The notes under the pieces are model-generated. The model did not search any database and was not told the origin of the DNA. It saw only the letters and a program-made list of their open reading frames with translations. Positions 30,454 through 38,091 of a stretch of DNA of 64,000 nucleotides are shown one piece after another. A program made the position numbers and the translations under genes. The stretch spans positions 310,001-374,000 of the forward strand of contig JAURXZ010000030.1 in the NCBI GenBank assembly GCA_030654175.1. The letters run 5' to 3'. The DNA comes from Bacteroidia bacterium. GTDB taxonomy: Bacteria > Bacteroidota > Bacteroidia > 2-12-FULL-35-15. How positions within the stretch are numbered: position 1 is the stretch's first letter; each line of letters starts with the position of its first letter.

Positions 30454-30857
30454 TGTTTGAAAATTTTTAAATATTTACAAATAGGCCTGTAATCAATCAA
30501 TTCACCTTGGTTTGGATGGCTCTAAATTTCAAACGCAAATATACCAGCAACATACTTAGACAATATTTGTATTCGTTAAATGAATATTTTTAATAGTTCA
30601 AATAACGGAATGGTTGTTTGGGGTTTAATTTTAAAAATAAATCAGGCTATTCTTGTCAGCTTGACGGAAGGATTTTGGCAAAAAAATGGCAGGGATAACA
30701 ATGGTGATATTATTTGCAAAAAATAATGGTTGGTGAAGTAATTCAAAAAAACTTGTGATGCTTCAAATCATCGTGGCAATGGCACATTTATCTGCCACAA
30801 GAATTACGTTAAATTGTTTTCAGACAACTTATTAGAAAATCAGGTTATCAGGTTCCT
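30454..30857. other. Gap holding the ebo promoter region
   Basis: Bases 30454-30615 are the eboA leader and promoter, duplicated at 23262-23425. The remaining 240 bases show no gene; a small stem GTGGCA/TGCCAC near 30773-30798 is the only structure seen. Confidence 0.6.
30536..30585 (-). promoter_or_regulatory. Predicted promoter and palindrome of the main ebo operon
   Basis: On the minus strand: TTG (30561-30563), a 17-bp spacer, TATATTTG (30536-30543), with the near-palindrome attcgttaaatgaat (30571-30585) immediately upstream. Spacer length and palindrome are the same as before the second eboA. The palindrome may be a regulator site. Confidence 0.65.
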
Positions 30858-32972
30858 TTATTCAGGATGATATGTTCTTTCAGAAAAGATATCTGAAATT
30901 TTATTTGAAAAGGCCATTTTCTTTACCTTCTGATTTGAGAAAAGTTCCATCTGGTCGGTATAATGTTTGCTTTCAGGTCGGGCAGAATTTCCATAAGGCA
31001 ATAAAGTTTCAATCTGCTCAGGACCATTTTTAGAAAATGAAACGAAATGTGTGTAGGATTCGCCAACGTATCCGGTACTTCTTCCGTTCTTGAAAGGACG
31101 TGTATAAGTGGCAGCCAATACATCGGGAAAACCGGGCAGTGCATATTCGGTATCACCTCTTACATGCCTCTGAAGTTCGCCTAAGCGTACATCCGTTTTT
31201 CCAAAATGCTTCAAAAAATGTTTTTTGGCAAATGTAATTGCAGGAACAAAATCGGCTGAATCTATCTGCGCTCCAGCAAAAAAAGTACCATAGCCGTACC
31301 CGTTTTTCTTAAAAATATATTCCACGGCAATTGCCATGTATGCAGCACCAATACTGCTTGATGCTGCAACCTTATCCCAATTTTTCAAATAATTTATTTC
31401 TAAAGCAATTTCGGGATATTTTTCAGGGTCAAGATTAAATATCCCGGCAATGGATTTCATTATGGGTGAATTATTAGAAAATGTTTTATCAAATTTTATT
31501 TTTTTAAACCCTTCGAAATCCAGTTTATCCTTTGCTTGAATAAGTTCCATAAAACGTGTACTCCTGTTACTGTTAGTGTACTTTAAGCCCATTGCCTTGG
31601 GGAACATTTTATAATTGGTTGAATCCAGATTATTGCCCGAACCTGTACAATTAAAAGGCGTGTTGTTCATATTAAAAACATATCCGCATTCAGGATTTTT
31701 TATTTGTGGCAACTCTTCCTCTCTGTATATGTCCTTCCACAATGTTTTAGATGTATTGCCCGGAATAATTCCGGTCCAGTCATAGTCACCGGTTCTTTTT
31801 GGCACCCTTCCATTGTCAATAAAAAAGATATTGCCTTCCTTATCAGCATACACGATATTAAAGCGAGGAAAACCTTGTAATTGAAGGGCTTTGTAAAACT
31901 CATCAAAATTGGTTGCTTTATTTGCATAATAAAATTGTTCAGCGAAACCGCAGGACATATTAGCAGAAGTTCGGATCGAATAAAAATCTTTTTTTGATTT
32001 CGACACTAATGTTGTTCCATAAACGCTCCAGTAAGTGGTTTTTGAAACAGCTATTTTTAAAGGCCCTGCCAGTTTTACTTTCAATTTTATTTTTCTCTCC
32101 TCCAGTTCTTTCCATTCTCCATCAAATTCATACGTTAATTTTTTTGTAGGGTGCATTTTTAATTTATAGGTGTCAACAAGGTCATACTCATTAAACGTCA
32201 TGCCCCATCCAAGATGCTCGTTATTACCCATAAAAATGGAGGTGCCTACAGGAAAAAAAGCACCAATGATGTTAAGTCCTTCTTCGCTGCACAAATGTGC
32301 TTCATGAAATGAAAAAGGGCCTTCAAGTGGTTGATGCGGATTGATGGCAAGGTAAGTGCGGCCATCAGCGGTTTTTAAAGAATTCATTGCATAGGCATTG
32401 GAGCCCACAGGAGCAGTTTCCTCATCATATTTGCCATCCATAATATTTTTTACAGGTTTATCAATATGCGCTAAAAAGCAACTGATTAGTGTATACGTTC
32501 TTAAAATATCCTTCGATGTAACAGGAAATATCCCTTTTAATATTATTTCATTTTTATGTGATTCAGCATAAGCGTTTATGCCCTGGCAATAACCATCGAG
32601 GTATTTTAAAAATACAGGTGTCAGTGATTGGGAGTATTTATCAACAGCTTCTTTTATCCCAAGTGAATGATTCAAATAATCTTTACCTGCCCCTTTTTTG
32701 CCTTCATAAATTCCTGATAATCCTTTTCCCATTATTAACGTTTCCTGCATGGTTTTAAAATTATTTTCGGCATTTGACCATGCGAAACCATACGCAACCT
32801 GGGCATCTGTTTTTGCAAAAATATGCGCCACTCCAAATGTATCTCTCACAATAGTGATAGCTTCAGGTTGAATTGGAGGGTATATCACACTTTCCTGGGA
32901 AAAACTATTTCCATGAAAGATAAGTGTTAGAGCAAGTAAAAAACAATTCAGGTAGTTCATTTTAATTAGCAT
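30858..32972 (-). CDS. Penicillin acylase family protein (Ntn hydrolase)
   Basis: 704 residues with a signal peptide (LALTLIFHGNSFSQ). Family members are exported, cut themselves into two chains and hydrolyse amide bonds of penicillins, acyl-homoserine lactones or other amides. The chain boundary is visible: APVG/SNAYAM puts the nucleophilic Ser at residue 191 after Gly190. Other family features: ITIVRDTFGVAHIFAKTDAQ near the start, INPHQPLEGPFSFHEAHL, and GWGMTFNEYDLVDTYKL. It starts 6 bp after the GH67-like gene (an alternative ATG is at 32960), so the two are probably cotranscribed. Substrate cannot be read from the sequence; quorum-signal cleavage is only one option. Confidence 0.9.
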   Translation of the reverse strand: MLIKMNYLNCFLLALTLIFHGNSFSQESVIYPPIQPEAITIVRDTFGVAHIFAKTDAQVAYGFAWSNAENNFKTMQETLIMGKGLSGIYEGKKGAGKDYLNHSLGIKEAVDKYSQSLTPVFLKYLDGYCQGINAYAESHKNEIILKGIFPVTSKDILRTYTLISCFLAHIDKPVKNIMDGKYDEETAPVGSNAYAMNSLKTADGRTYLAINPHQPLEGPFSFHEAHLCSEEGLNIIGAFFPVGTSIFMGNNEHLGWGMTFNEYDLVDTYKLKMHPTKKLTYEFDGEWKELEERKIKLKVKLAGPLKIAVSKTTYWSVYGTTLVSKSKKDFYSIRTSANMSCGFAEQFYYANKATNFDEFYKALQLQGFPRFNIVYADKEGNIFFIDNGRVPKRTGDYDWTGIIPGNTSKTLWKDIYREEELPQIKNPECGYVFNMNNTPFNCTGSGNNLDSTNYKMFPKAMGLKYTNSNRSTRFMELIQAKDKLDFEGFKKIKFDKTFSNNSPIMKSIAGIFNLDPEKYPEIALEINYLKNWDKVAASSSIGAAYMAIAVEYIFKKNGYGYGTFFAGAQIDSADFVPAITFAKKHFLKHFGKTDVRLGELQRHVRGDTEYALPGFPDVLAATYTRPFKNGRSTGYVGESYTHFVSFSKNGPEQIETLLPYGNSARPESKHYTDQMELFSNQKVKKMAFSNKISDIFSERTYHPE

Positions 32973-32978
32973 ATTGAT

Positions 32979-35687
32979 CTATAAATTTTGATTATTAGAG
33001 CCATGTAATTTTCTTTCAATTAAGAGTAAAACAAATCCTACCAGAGCAAGAAAAATCCCTATATACATTACCCATACAGGAAGCTGTACAGGAATATTCA
33101 GGTGGGTGGTTATGCCCAAAATGCGGGATAATCCCCCAGGCAATACCAGCATTTCATCGTTAAATATAGTTAATGTTTTTTCAAAACCTACAAATAGAAC
33201 AATAGCTGCTCCTACAATAAATTGTATACCCTGAATTAAAAAAAGGGTTAAAACGGCTCTGATACGGCTCATTTTAAAAGAGGAGACTGCGGTGCGAAAC
33301 AAAATTGTATACGTCCACAAAAAACAAAGAATAAAAATACTGAAGAAAAACAATCTGAAATATTCGGATGTCCAGAATAAATACCAGAATAACATAGGGC
33401 CTCTAACACAGGAAACTACAACTGGAAGAGCAATCAATAAGAGAGATGGAGCCAAAAGCAACAAACTATTTATTTTTTGTTTGCTCTTGTAAAACGTTAA
33501 TAACAGGGTTGTATAAAGAATTATTAACGCCAGTAGGAAAGAAAAAAACAGTGGTGCCGAAAAGCAGGTAAATGAGATCAGCCCACCAACAATGCTTAGA
33601 AGAAGCAGCGCAACAACCATTTGCTTATCAACTTTACCCAGTTGTTGCTGGCTTACAAAAGAAGGAGCCATAATTGTTAGCCATAATTGCTTCATTCCAT
33701 CGATCCCAAATCTTTTCCTTAGCAGCTCTTTTTTGATCATCAAAGGAAGAAGCATTGATGTGAGAATAAGCAGGACCAATAACCTGGATACCCAGGCAGA
33801 ATAGGTATTGCGTATTGAAACCACTACACCCACATTTGCTTCCCGGAAATTATAGGAAGGAAAATCAAGATTCGTTAAATAGAGTTCCTGGTGTTTTTTC
33901 TCCTGTACACGATAATTATTTAGCGACTCTTTCCAGGCATTTAAAGATCCTTCATCACCTGTATCTAACCAATGATAATAGTGCAAAAAGTAGCTGCGGT
34001 ACTCTTCCAGGACTGTAAACAGATTCTGCTGGTAATCAAGAGATGCGAGCAATTTGGTATAATCCGCTTGATTTTTCGAAGCCTTGCCAGAAGATGCCTC
34101 AACCAATATTTTCATTTTTTTTACACCCTCTATCGCTTCATATCCTTCGGCAACAGCAGCTTTAAGGTTGGGTTTACACACATAATAAATACTTCCCAGT
34201 GCAGAGCTGGATGCTCCAACCATATCCCATTCAAATATCCACATCATGGGTGGTGGTTCCAAACCAAGGGCACGTATATCATACTGCGCAAATTCGGTGA
34301 TGTATAAACCTTTCCGGGTAATATCATGCGACATCAGTAACATCTCTGTAATATTGTTCGCCAATAGTGAATCGTCACCAAAATAGAACCTTACCCATTC
34401 GTTTGTAATTTGTTGCAAGTCGGCAAAAGGATTTTGAGCAAGTTTTGCGGTAGCAAAAACATTGGCATCGGTAATTACATTAAATCCATGCAAAGGATAT
34501 ATGGATAATGGCCCTGCACGCAATGGCCCTCCTTCCTGCGACCATAGCCAAAAACCCTCGAAATGTTTGTTGTTAGCGGAAAACTGCTGTAGTGCCTGCT
34601 GATGCAAAGGAGCAAGATAATTTGGAAAAGCATTCAACCCTTCAAACTCCCTGCGGCATTGAAACTCCGTTATTCTCCGGTGTTTGCCCTGCGAAAGAGT
34701 GGGGTTAAACGGAAGCCAGCTGTAAAAATCACCACTGCAATATTTAGTTGAAACCACCAGGTTGTTTGAATGTATGGTATCAAGCACCCTGTGGTATGTT
34801 TCTGTATTGGTATGTAAATCCCCTGTTTGCCCCACTCCTACCGACCAGGTTCGGAAAATAATTAATTTATTATATTTTTCCGCCACTTCAATAAATGAAT
34901 TCAACATCATTTGAACACCTTTATCAGTAGTAACACTTAGCTCGCTGTAATAATCCCACCCCGGCCGGTTATAAACAGAGCCCGCTTCACCAATACGAAT
35001 GAGCAAACCATCAACACCCGGCATGGTTTCAAACAATTCTTTTGCTCCTGATTGATAAATTTCCCAGAATTCCTTATTTTCAGTATCTGTTTTGCCAATA
35101 TTTTTAAGAATATAATTTTTTAAAGGAGTAGTAAATGTGGCCATATCCGAACCCATATATACTTTTAATCCATTTTGATGGGCGACTTCAATCAGCTTTG
35201 AAAAATATTTCCTAAAAGCGGTATGTCGCAAACGGTAAATGTTATTTTGAGGATATATTTTAAAACCATTTCCTACCGAGTCAAAATTTACAAATTCAAG
35301 AAATCCAGGAAAAACAATTCCACTATAATTGAATTCTTTTATGCGGTTTACATATATGGTAAGTTCTTTTTCTATGCGGTCAAAAGCTGCTGTATCAATA
35401 AATGGAGAGGAATCCATGATCATGTCCTCAAAACGATGCACGTTATGCTCATAATTATTTCCCCAGTTAATAGTGTCAGGAATAATACCTACACCTCCCA
35501 TATCAATAAGCCTGATTCCTAAAGTTCTTGCAGAATCGTATTTGGAATGGATTGTGGAGTAAGTTCCGGATTCAGGAGTTTTTTTAGGGCTGTAAGTAAT
35601 TCCCAAAAATCCATTAATTTCAGTAGCAATGATAAAACCAATTGCTAAAAAAATGATAACCGGAAAATAATTTTTCAGAAACCTCAT
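32979..35687 (-). CDS. GH67-like (alpha-glucuronidase-like) protein fused to a multi-pass membrane domain
   Basis: 902 residues. An N-terminal hydrophobic helix (residues 8-28) is followed by a domain that resembles GH67 alpha-glucuronidases. Three acidic residues sit in segments like the GH67 catalytic ones: E234 (LLIRIGEAGS), D320 (STKYCSGDFYSW) and E341 (ITEFQCRREFEG, compare the family's EFQ.T.EYLG). From about residue 640 there are seven or so hydrophobic helices (LLVLLILTSMLLPLM onwards), ending in a short basic tail. GH67 enzymes remove glucuronic acid from xylan fragments and are usually soluble, so the membrane part is unusual. It is divergent from a GH10 xylanase and cotranscribed with the acylase-like gene. 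The activity is inferred; divergence from classic GH67 is considerable. Confidence 0.72.
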   Translation of the reverse strand: MRFLKNYFPVIIFLAIGFIIATEINGFLGITYSPKKTPESGTYSTIHSKYDSARTLGIRLIDMGGVGIIPDTINWGNNYEHNVHRFEDMIMDSSPFIDTAAFDRIEKELTIYVNRIKEFNYSGIVFPGFLEFVNFDSVGNGFKIYPQNNIYRLRHTAFRKYFSKLIEVAHQNGLKVYMGSDMATFTTPLKNYILKNIGKTDTENKEFWEIYQSGAKELFETMPGVDGLLIRIGEAGSVYNRPGWDYYSELSVTTDKGVQMMLNSFIEVAEKYNKLIIFRTWSVGVGQTGDLHTNTETYHRVLDTIHSNNLVVSTKYCSGDFYSWLPFNPTLSQGKHRRITEFQCRREFEGLNAFPNYLAPLHQQALQQFSANNKHFEGFWLWSQEGGPLRAGPLSIYPLHGFNVITDANVFATAKLAQNPFADLQQITNEWVRFYFGDDSLLANNITEMLLMSHDITRKGLYITEFAQYDIRALGLEPPPMMWIFEWDMVGASSSALGSIYYVCKPNLKAAVAEGYEAIEGVKKMKILVEASSGKASKNQADYTKLLASLDYQQNLFTVLEEYRSYFLHYYHWLDTGDEGSLNAWKESLNNYRVQEKKHQELYLTNLDFPSYNFREANVGVVVSIRNTYSAWVSRLLVLLILTSMLLPLMIKKELLRKRFGIDGMKQLWLTIMAPSFVSQQQLGKVDKQMVVALLLLSIVGGLISFTCFSAPLFFSFLLALIILYTTLLLTFYKSKQKINSLLLLAPSLLLIALPVVVSCVRGPMLFWYLFWTSEYFRLFFFSIFILCFLWTYTILFRTAVSSFKMSRIRAVLTLFLIQGIQFIVGAAIVLFVGFEKTLTIFNDEMLVLPGGLSRILGITTHLNIPVQLPVWVMYIGIFLALVGFVLLLIERKLHGSNNQNL

Positions 35688-35717
35688 TGAATGCTATATA
35701 AAACAAATAGATGAAGA

Positions 35718-35725
35718 CAAATATA
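35718..35725 (-). promoter_or_regulatory. Predicted -7 element for the GH67-like operon
   Basis: TATATTTG on the minus strand, 31 bp upstream of the ATG. No clear TTG at -33. Confidence 0.35.
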
Positions 35726-35848
35726 GTTAACATTTTTGAGCGGAAAAGAGCTTGGATTTTTCTGATCTCTGTAAAGACTTTCAATCACTAAGAACAAATT
35801 TTTAAATGAATTGGCATGTTATTTTGGTAGAGTCTATACACTACTTTT

Positions 35849-36961
35849 ATGAAAAAGTTTCTTCTCATATATATTATAATTCTTGTTGTCCATCCTATTT
35901 ATATGCTATCGTTCAGGGCTTCTATAACCGATGAGCCTTTTGCCCGAACTGAAATGAGCTTTGCAAACAAAAATTCACCAGCTAAATCTGATTGCGACAA
36001 GGTTCAACTTTTTGTAAAGGCCGATTTCCCGGTTGGAGTTGCTGTAAATTTTCAAAAGTTATTAAATGAAGAACGCTATAGAAACCTCATCCTTTCACAA
36101 TTTAACAGTATTACTTCAGAAAAAAGCATGAAGGCTCCTGTTATTCATCCTCAAAAAAATGTTTATAATTTTTCCGAGACTGATTACCTGATAAATTTTT
36201 GCCAAACACACAACAAGCGCCTGCATGGGCACACCTTGGTGTGGGATAAAGAAACCCCTCGCTGGATGGAAAAATTTAAAGGCGACAAAAATGCCTGGGA
36301 ACTGATGTTACAAGATCATATACAAACAATAGTACAACATTGTAAGAAGGGTGTAAAAAGCTGGGATGTATTAAATGAGGCGTTTAATGATAATGGATCT
36401 TTAAGAGAGAACCTATGGCTAAAGAATATAGGCGAAACTTATATTGAGAAATGTTATATGTACGCAGCCGAAGCGGATCCCACAGCGATCCTTTTTTACA
36501 ATGATTTTGATCTGGAATCCAAACCGGACAAACTTGGTGCAGTTTTAAAATTTTTCGCCAATCTGAAAACTAAAGGCGTTAAGATAGATGGAATAGGGAT
36601 GCAAATGCATATCAATATTATTGCACCGTATTTAAGTGATATAAGTCTGGCGACAATGGAAATTGAAGACCATGGTTTTTTAGTTCATTATTCTGAATTT
36701 GACATCTCATTAGTAAAAACCGGTAAATTATGGATGTTCAGCAGGCATTTGTTAACCCTCCAGGGACAACGGATGAAAGGAATTGTGGCCGGATACAGAA
36801 AATTGAACACCCAGAACCGATTTGGAATAACAATGTGGGGGCTATGTGATGACGACAGCTGGCTTGCAGCGAAAAATGGAAGTGACCGGCCATTATTATT
36901 TAATGCCTGGTATAAAGTGAAGCCCGCCTACTGCGGATTTTTAGACGGACTGGTGAATTAG
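35849..36961 (+). CDS. Endo-1,4-beta-xylanase, GH10 family
   Basis: 370 residues: a hydrophobic N-terminal segment (signal peptide or anchor, residues 4-21), then a GH10 barrel. The catalytic acid/base is E177 in SWDVLNEAF and the nucleophile E283 in VHYSEFDIS. Further GH10 marks are LHGHTLVWDKETPRWM, YNDFDLE and the late TMWGLCDDDSWL. It is somewhat short, with no carbohydrate-binding module or T9SS sorting domain, so it probably stays in the periplasm or is lipid-free and soluble. Transcribed away from the GH67-like gene; xylanase plus alpha-glucuronidase-like activity would fit use of glucuronoxylan oligomers, although no SusC/D pair is adjacent. Confidence 0.93.
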   Translation: MKKFLLIYIIILVVHPIYMLSFRASITDEPFARTEMSFANKNSPAKSDCDKVQLFVKADFPVGVAVNFQKLLNEERYRNLILSQFNSITSEKSMKAPVIHPQKNVYNFSETDYLINFCQTHNKRLHGHTLVWDKETPRWMEKFKGDKNAWELMLQDHIQTIVQHCKKGVKSWDVLNEAFNDNGSLRENLWLKNIGETYIEKCYMYAAEADPTAILFYNDFDLESKPDKLGAVLKFFANLKTKGVKIDGIGMQMHINIIAPYLSDISLATMEIEDHGFLVHYSEFDISLVKTGKLWMFSRHLLTLQGQRMKGIVAGYRKLNTQNRFGITMWGLCDDDSWLAAKNGSDRPLLFNAWYKVKPAYCGFLDGLVN

Positions 36962-37080
36962 TAGTGAAATTTGTGAAGATTAATAAAATTTTAAGATTTA
37001 CGCTTCTAGATTTCTAATAAAAGAATAAAGGTATGATGCTAAAAAAAGGGGAAATTGGGATTCAGAGATTTTAATAAATG

Positions 37081-37137
37081 AAAATCTCAATAAAATCAAT
37101 CTATTGAGGTTTGTTAGAGGTCCCAAGCAGATACTAA
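37081..37137 (-). repeat. Degenerate copy of the tRNA-Cys 3' end and its terminator (candidate att site)
   Basis: Bases 37081-37130 match 41311-41360 at 46 of 50 positions in the same orientation. The match covers the tRNA-Cys terminator hairpin, the acceptor strand and part of the T arm; it fades in the T loop. Only the 3' part is present, so this is not a functional tRNA. Together with the real tRNA-Cys it frames the restriction-modification genes as a direct repeat. Confidence 0.8.
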
Positions 37138-37272
37138 ACTAATCTCTAAACCATCTATATACAAAGGAGTTTAACAAAACTACCAACGAAATTGGGAACT
37201 AATTGTGAACTTGATACTATTATTCGTGTGACTAAAAATAAAAAAATAATAGTTTAGTAAGTTAGTTTTATT

Positions 37273-37464
37273 TTATTGATTACCTGTTGTTGATGAATAA
37301 ACCATTAGCGTTGTTGGTCCAACAAATTCTATTGATGTGTTGTTTTCAAAAAAAGCGAAGGGAGGAACTTCTATGAATGTATGCTTTTTATTACCTTCCC
37401 AACTTCTCCAAAAGTACATATATTTTCGGGTTGGTATAAGTTGAATCGAGAAAGTAAAAAAAGG
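37273..37464 (-). pseudogene. Open remnant in frame after the nuclease stop codon
   Basis: Directly after the TAA of the downstream nuclease gene the same frame stays open for 63 codons, reading for instance MYFWRSWEGNKKHTF and EVPPFAFFENNTSIEF, then ends in TAA at 37273-37275. The composition looks protein-like. It could be the decayed C-terminus of the nuclease, or of an older gene cut by the island. No family is recognised. Confidence 0.3.
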
Positions 37465-38088
37465 TTAATTGACTTTAACCCAAAAATGATGCAGTAAAAC
37501 ATTGGCATTGCTAATACGGGTATGCAAAGACTTTAATCTTCCGATCTTATCAAAATAAATCTTTTCGAGTTTCTCCGACTCACTCCAAGTAGCATCAACG
37601 ACCCACTGATTCACCTGACTATACCAATAATCGAAATCTTTTTCTTTTACATAACCGATTAACCCGTTTTCAGGTAACAGATAATTGGAATTATCCACCC
37701 CATGCTTTTCGTCTTTAAAACGCTGAATACCGGCCCCATGACCATAAACATATTCATGTTTATTACGTGGCTTCGTTTTTGTTCCTTTTGGAGTAGGAAA
37801 TAGTTTTGCTTCGATTGTAAAGATTAAATTGCTACCTAAATACACCCCAATGTCTATCGTACTGGAGCCCTTCTGCGCATTTTCCCTCATGAAATAATAT
37901 TTAGAAAAGCTTTTATTGGTCATAAATAAACAAAATGCTGCGGAATGCTGATTTTCATTTTTTTTCTCTTGTAGCAAAACGTTAAATTCTTCTGAAGAAG
38001 GAAAATCAATCATCCCATTTTCAATATATAAAAGCAGGTCTTCAATATTACTACTCTTTTCAAGCACTTTAAATTCTATATGTCCCAT
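37465..38088 (-). CDS. Predicted PD-(D/E)XK nuclease subunit of a restriction system
   Basis: 207 residues. The segment STIDIGVYL..., then FTIEAKLFPTP, gives D79 and E93-A-K95, the spacing and strand pattern of a PD-(D/E)XK nuclease core. No other domain is recognised. It starts 3 bp after the stop of the DNA methyltransferase gene, so the two are translated from one message. The likely role is DNA cleavage paired with the methylase, making a restriction-modification or related defence pair; DNA specificity cannot be read. The C-terminus may be shortened, because the same frame continues after the stop. Confidence 0.65.
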   Translation of the reverse strand: MGHIEFKVLEKSSNIEDLLLYIENGMIDFPSSEEFNVLLQEKKNENQHSAAFCLFMTNKSFSKYYFMRENAQKGSSTIDIGVYLGSNLIFTIEAKLFPTPKGTKTKPRNKHEYVYGHGAGIQRFKDEKHGVDNSNYLLPENGLIGYVKEKDFDYWYSQVNQWVVDATWSESEKLEKIYFDKIGRLKSLHTRISNANVLLHHFWVKVN

Positions 38089-38091
38089 ATA

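Larger units (their letters stand above)
36962..37464. other. Gap with tRNA-Cys 3'-end copy and a gene remnant
   Basis: No complete gene. It contains the degenerate copy of the tRNA-Cys 3' end and terminator (37081-37137) and, further right, an open stretch on the minus strand (37273-37464) described separately. Bases 36962-37080 show nothing recognisable. Confidence 0.6.
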
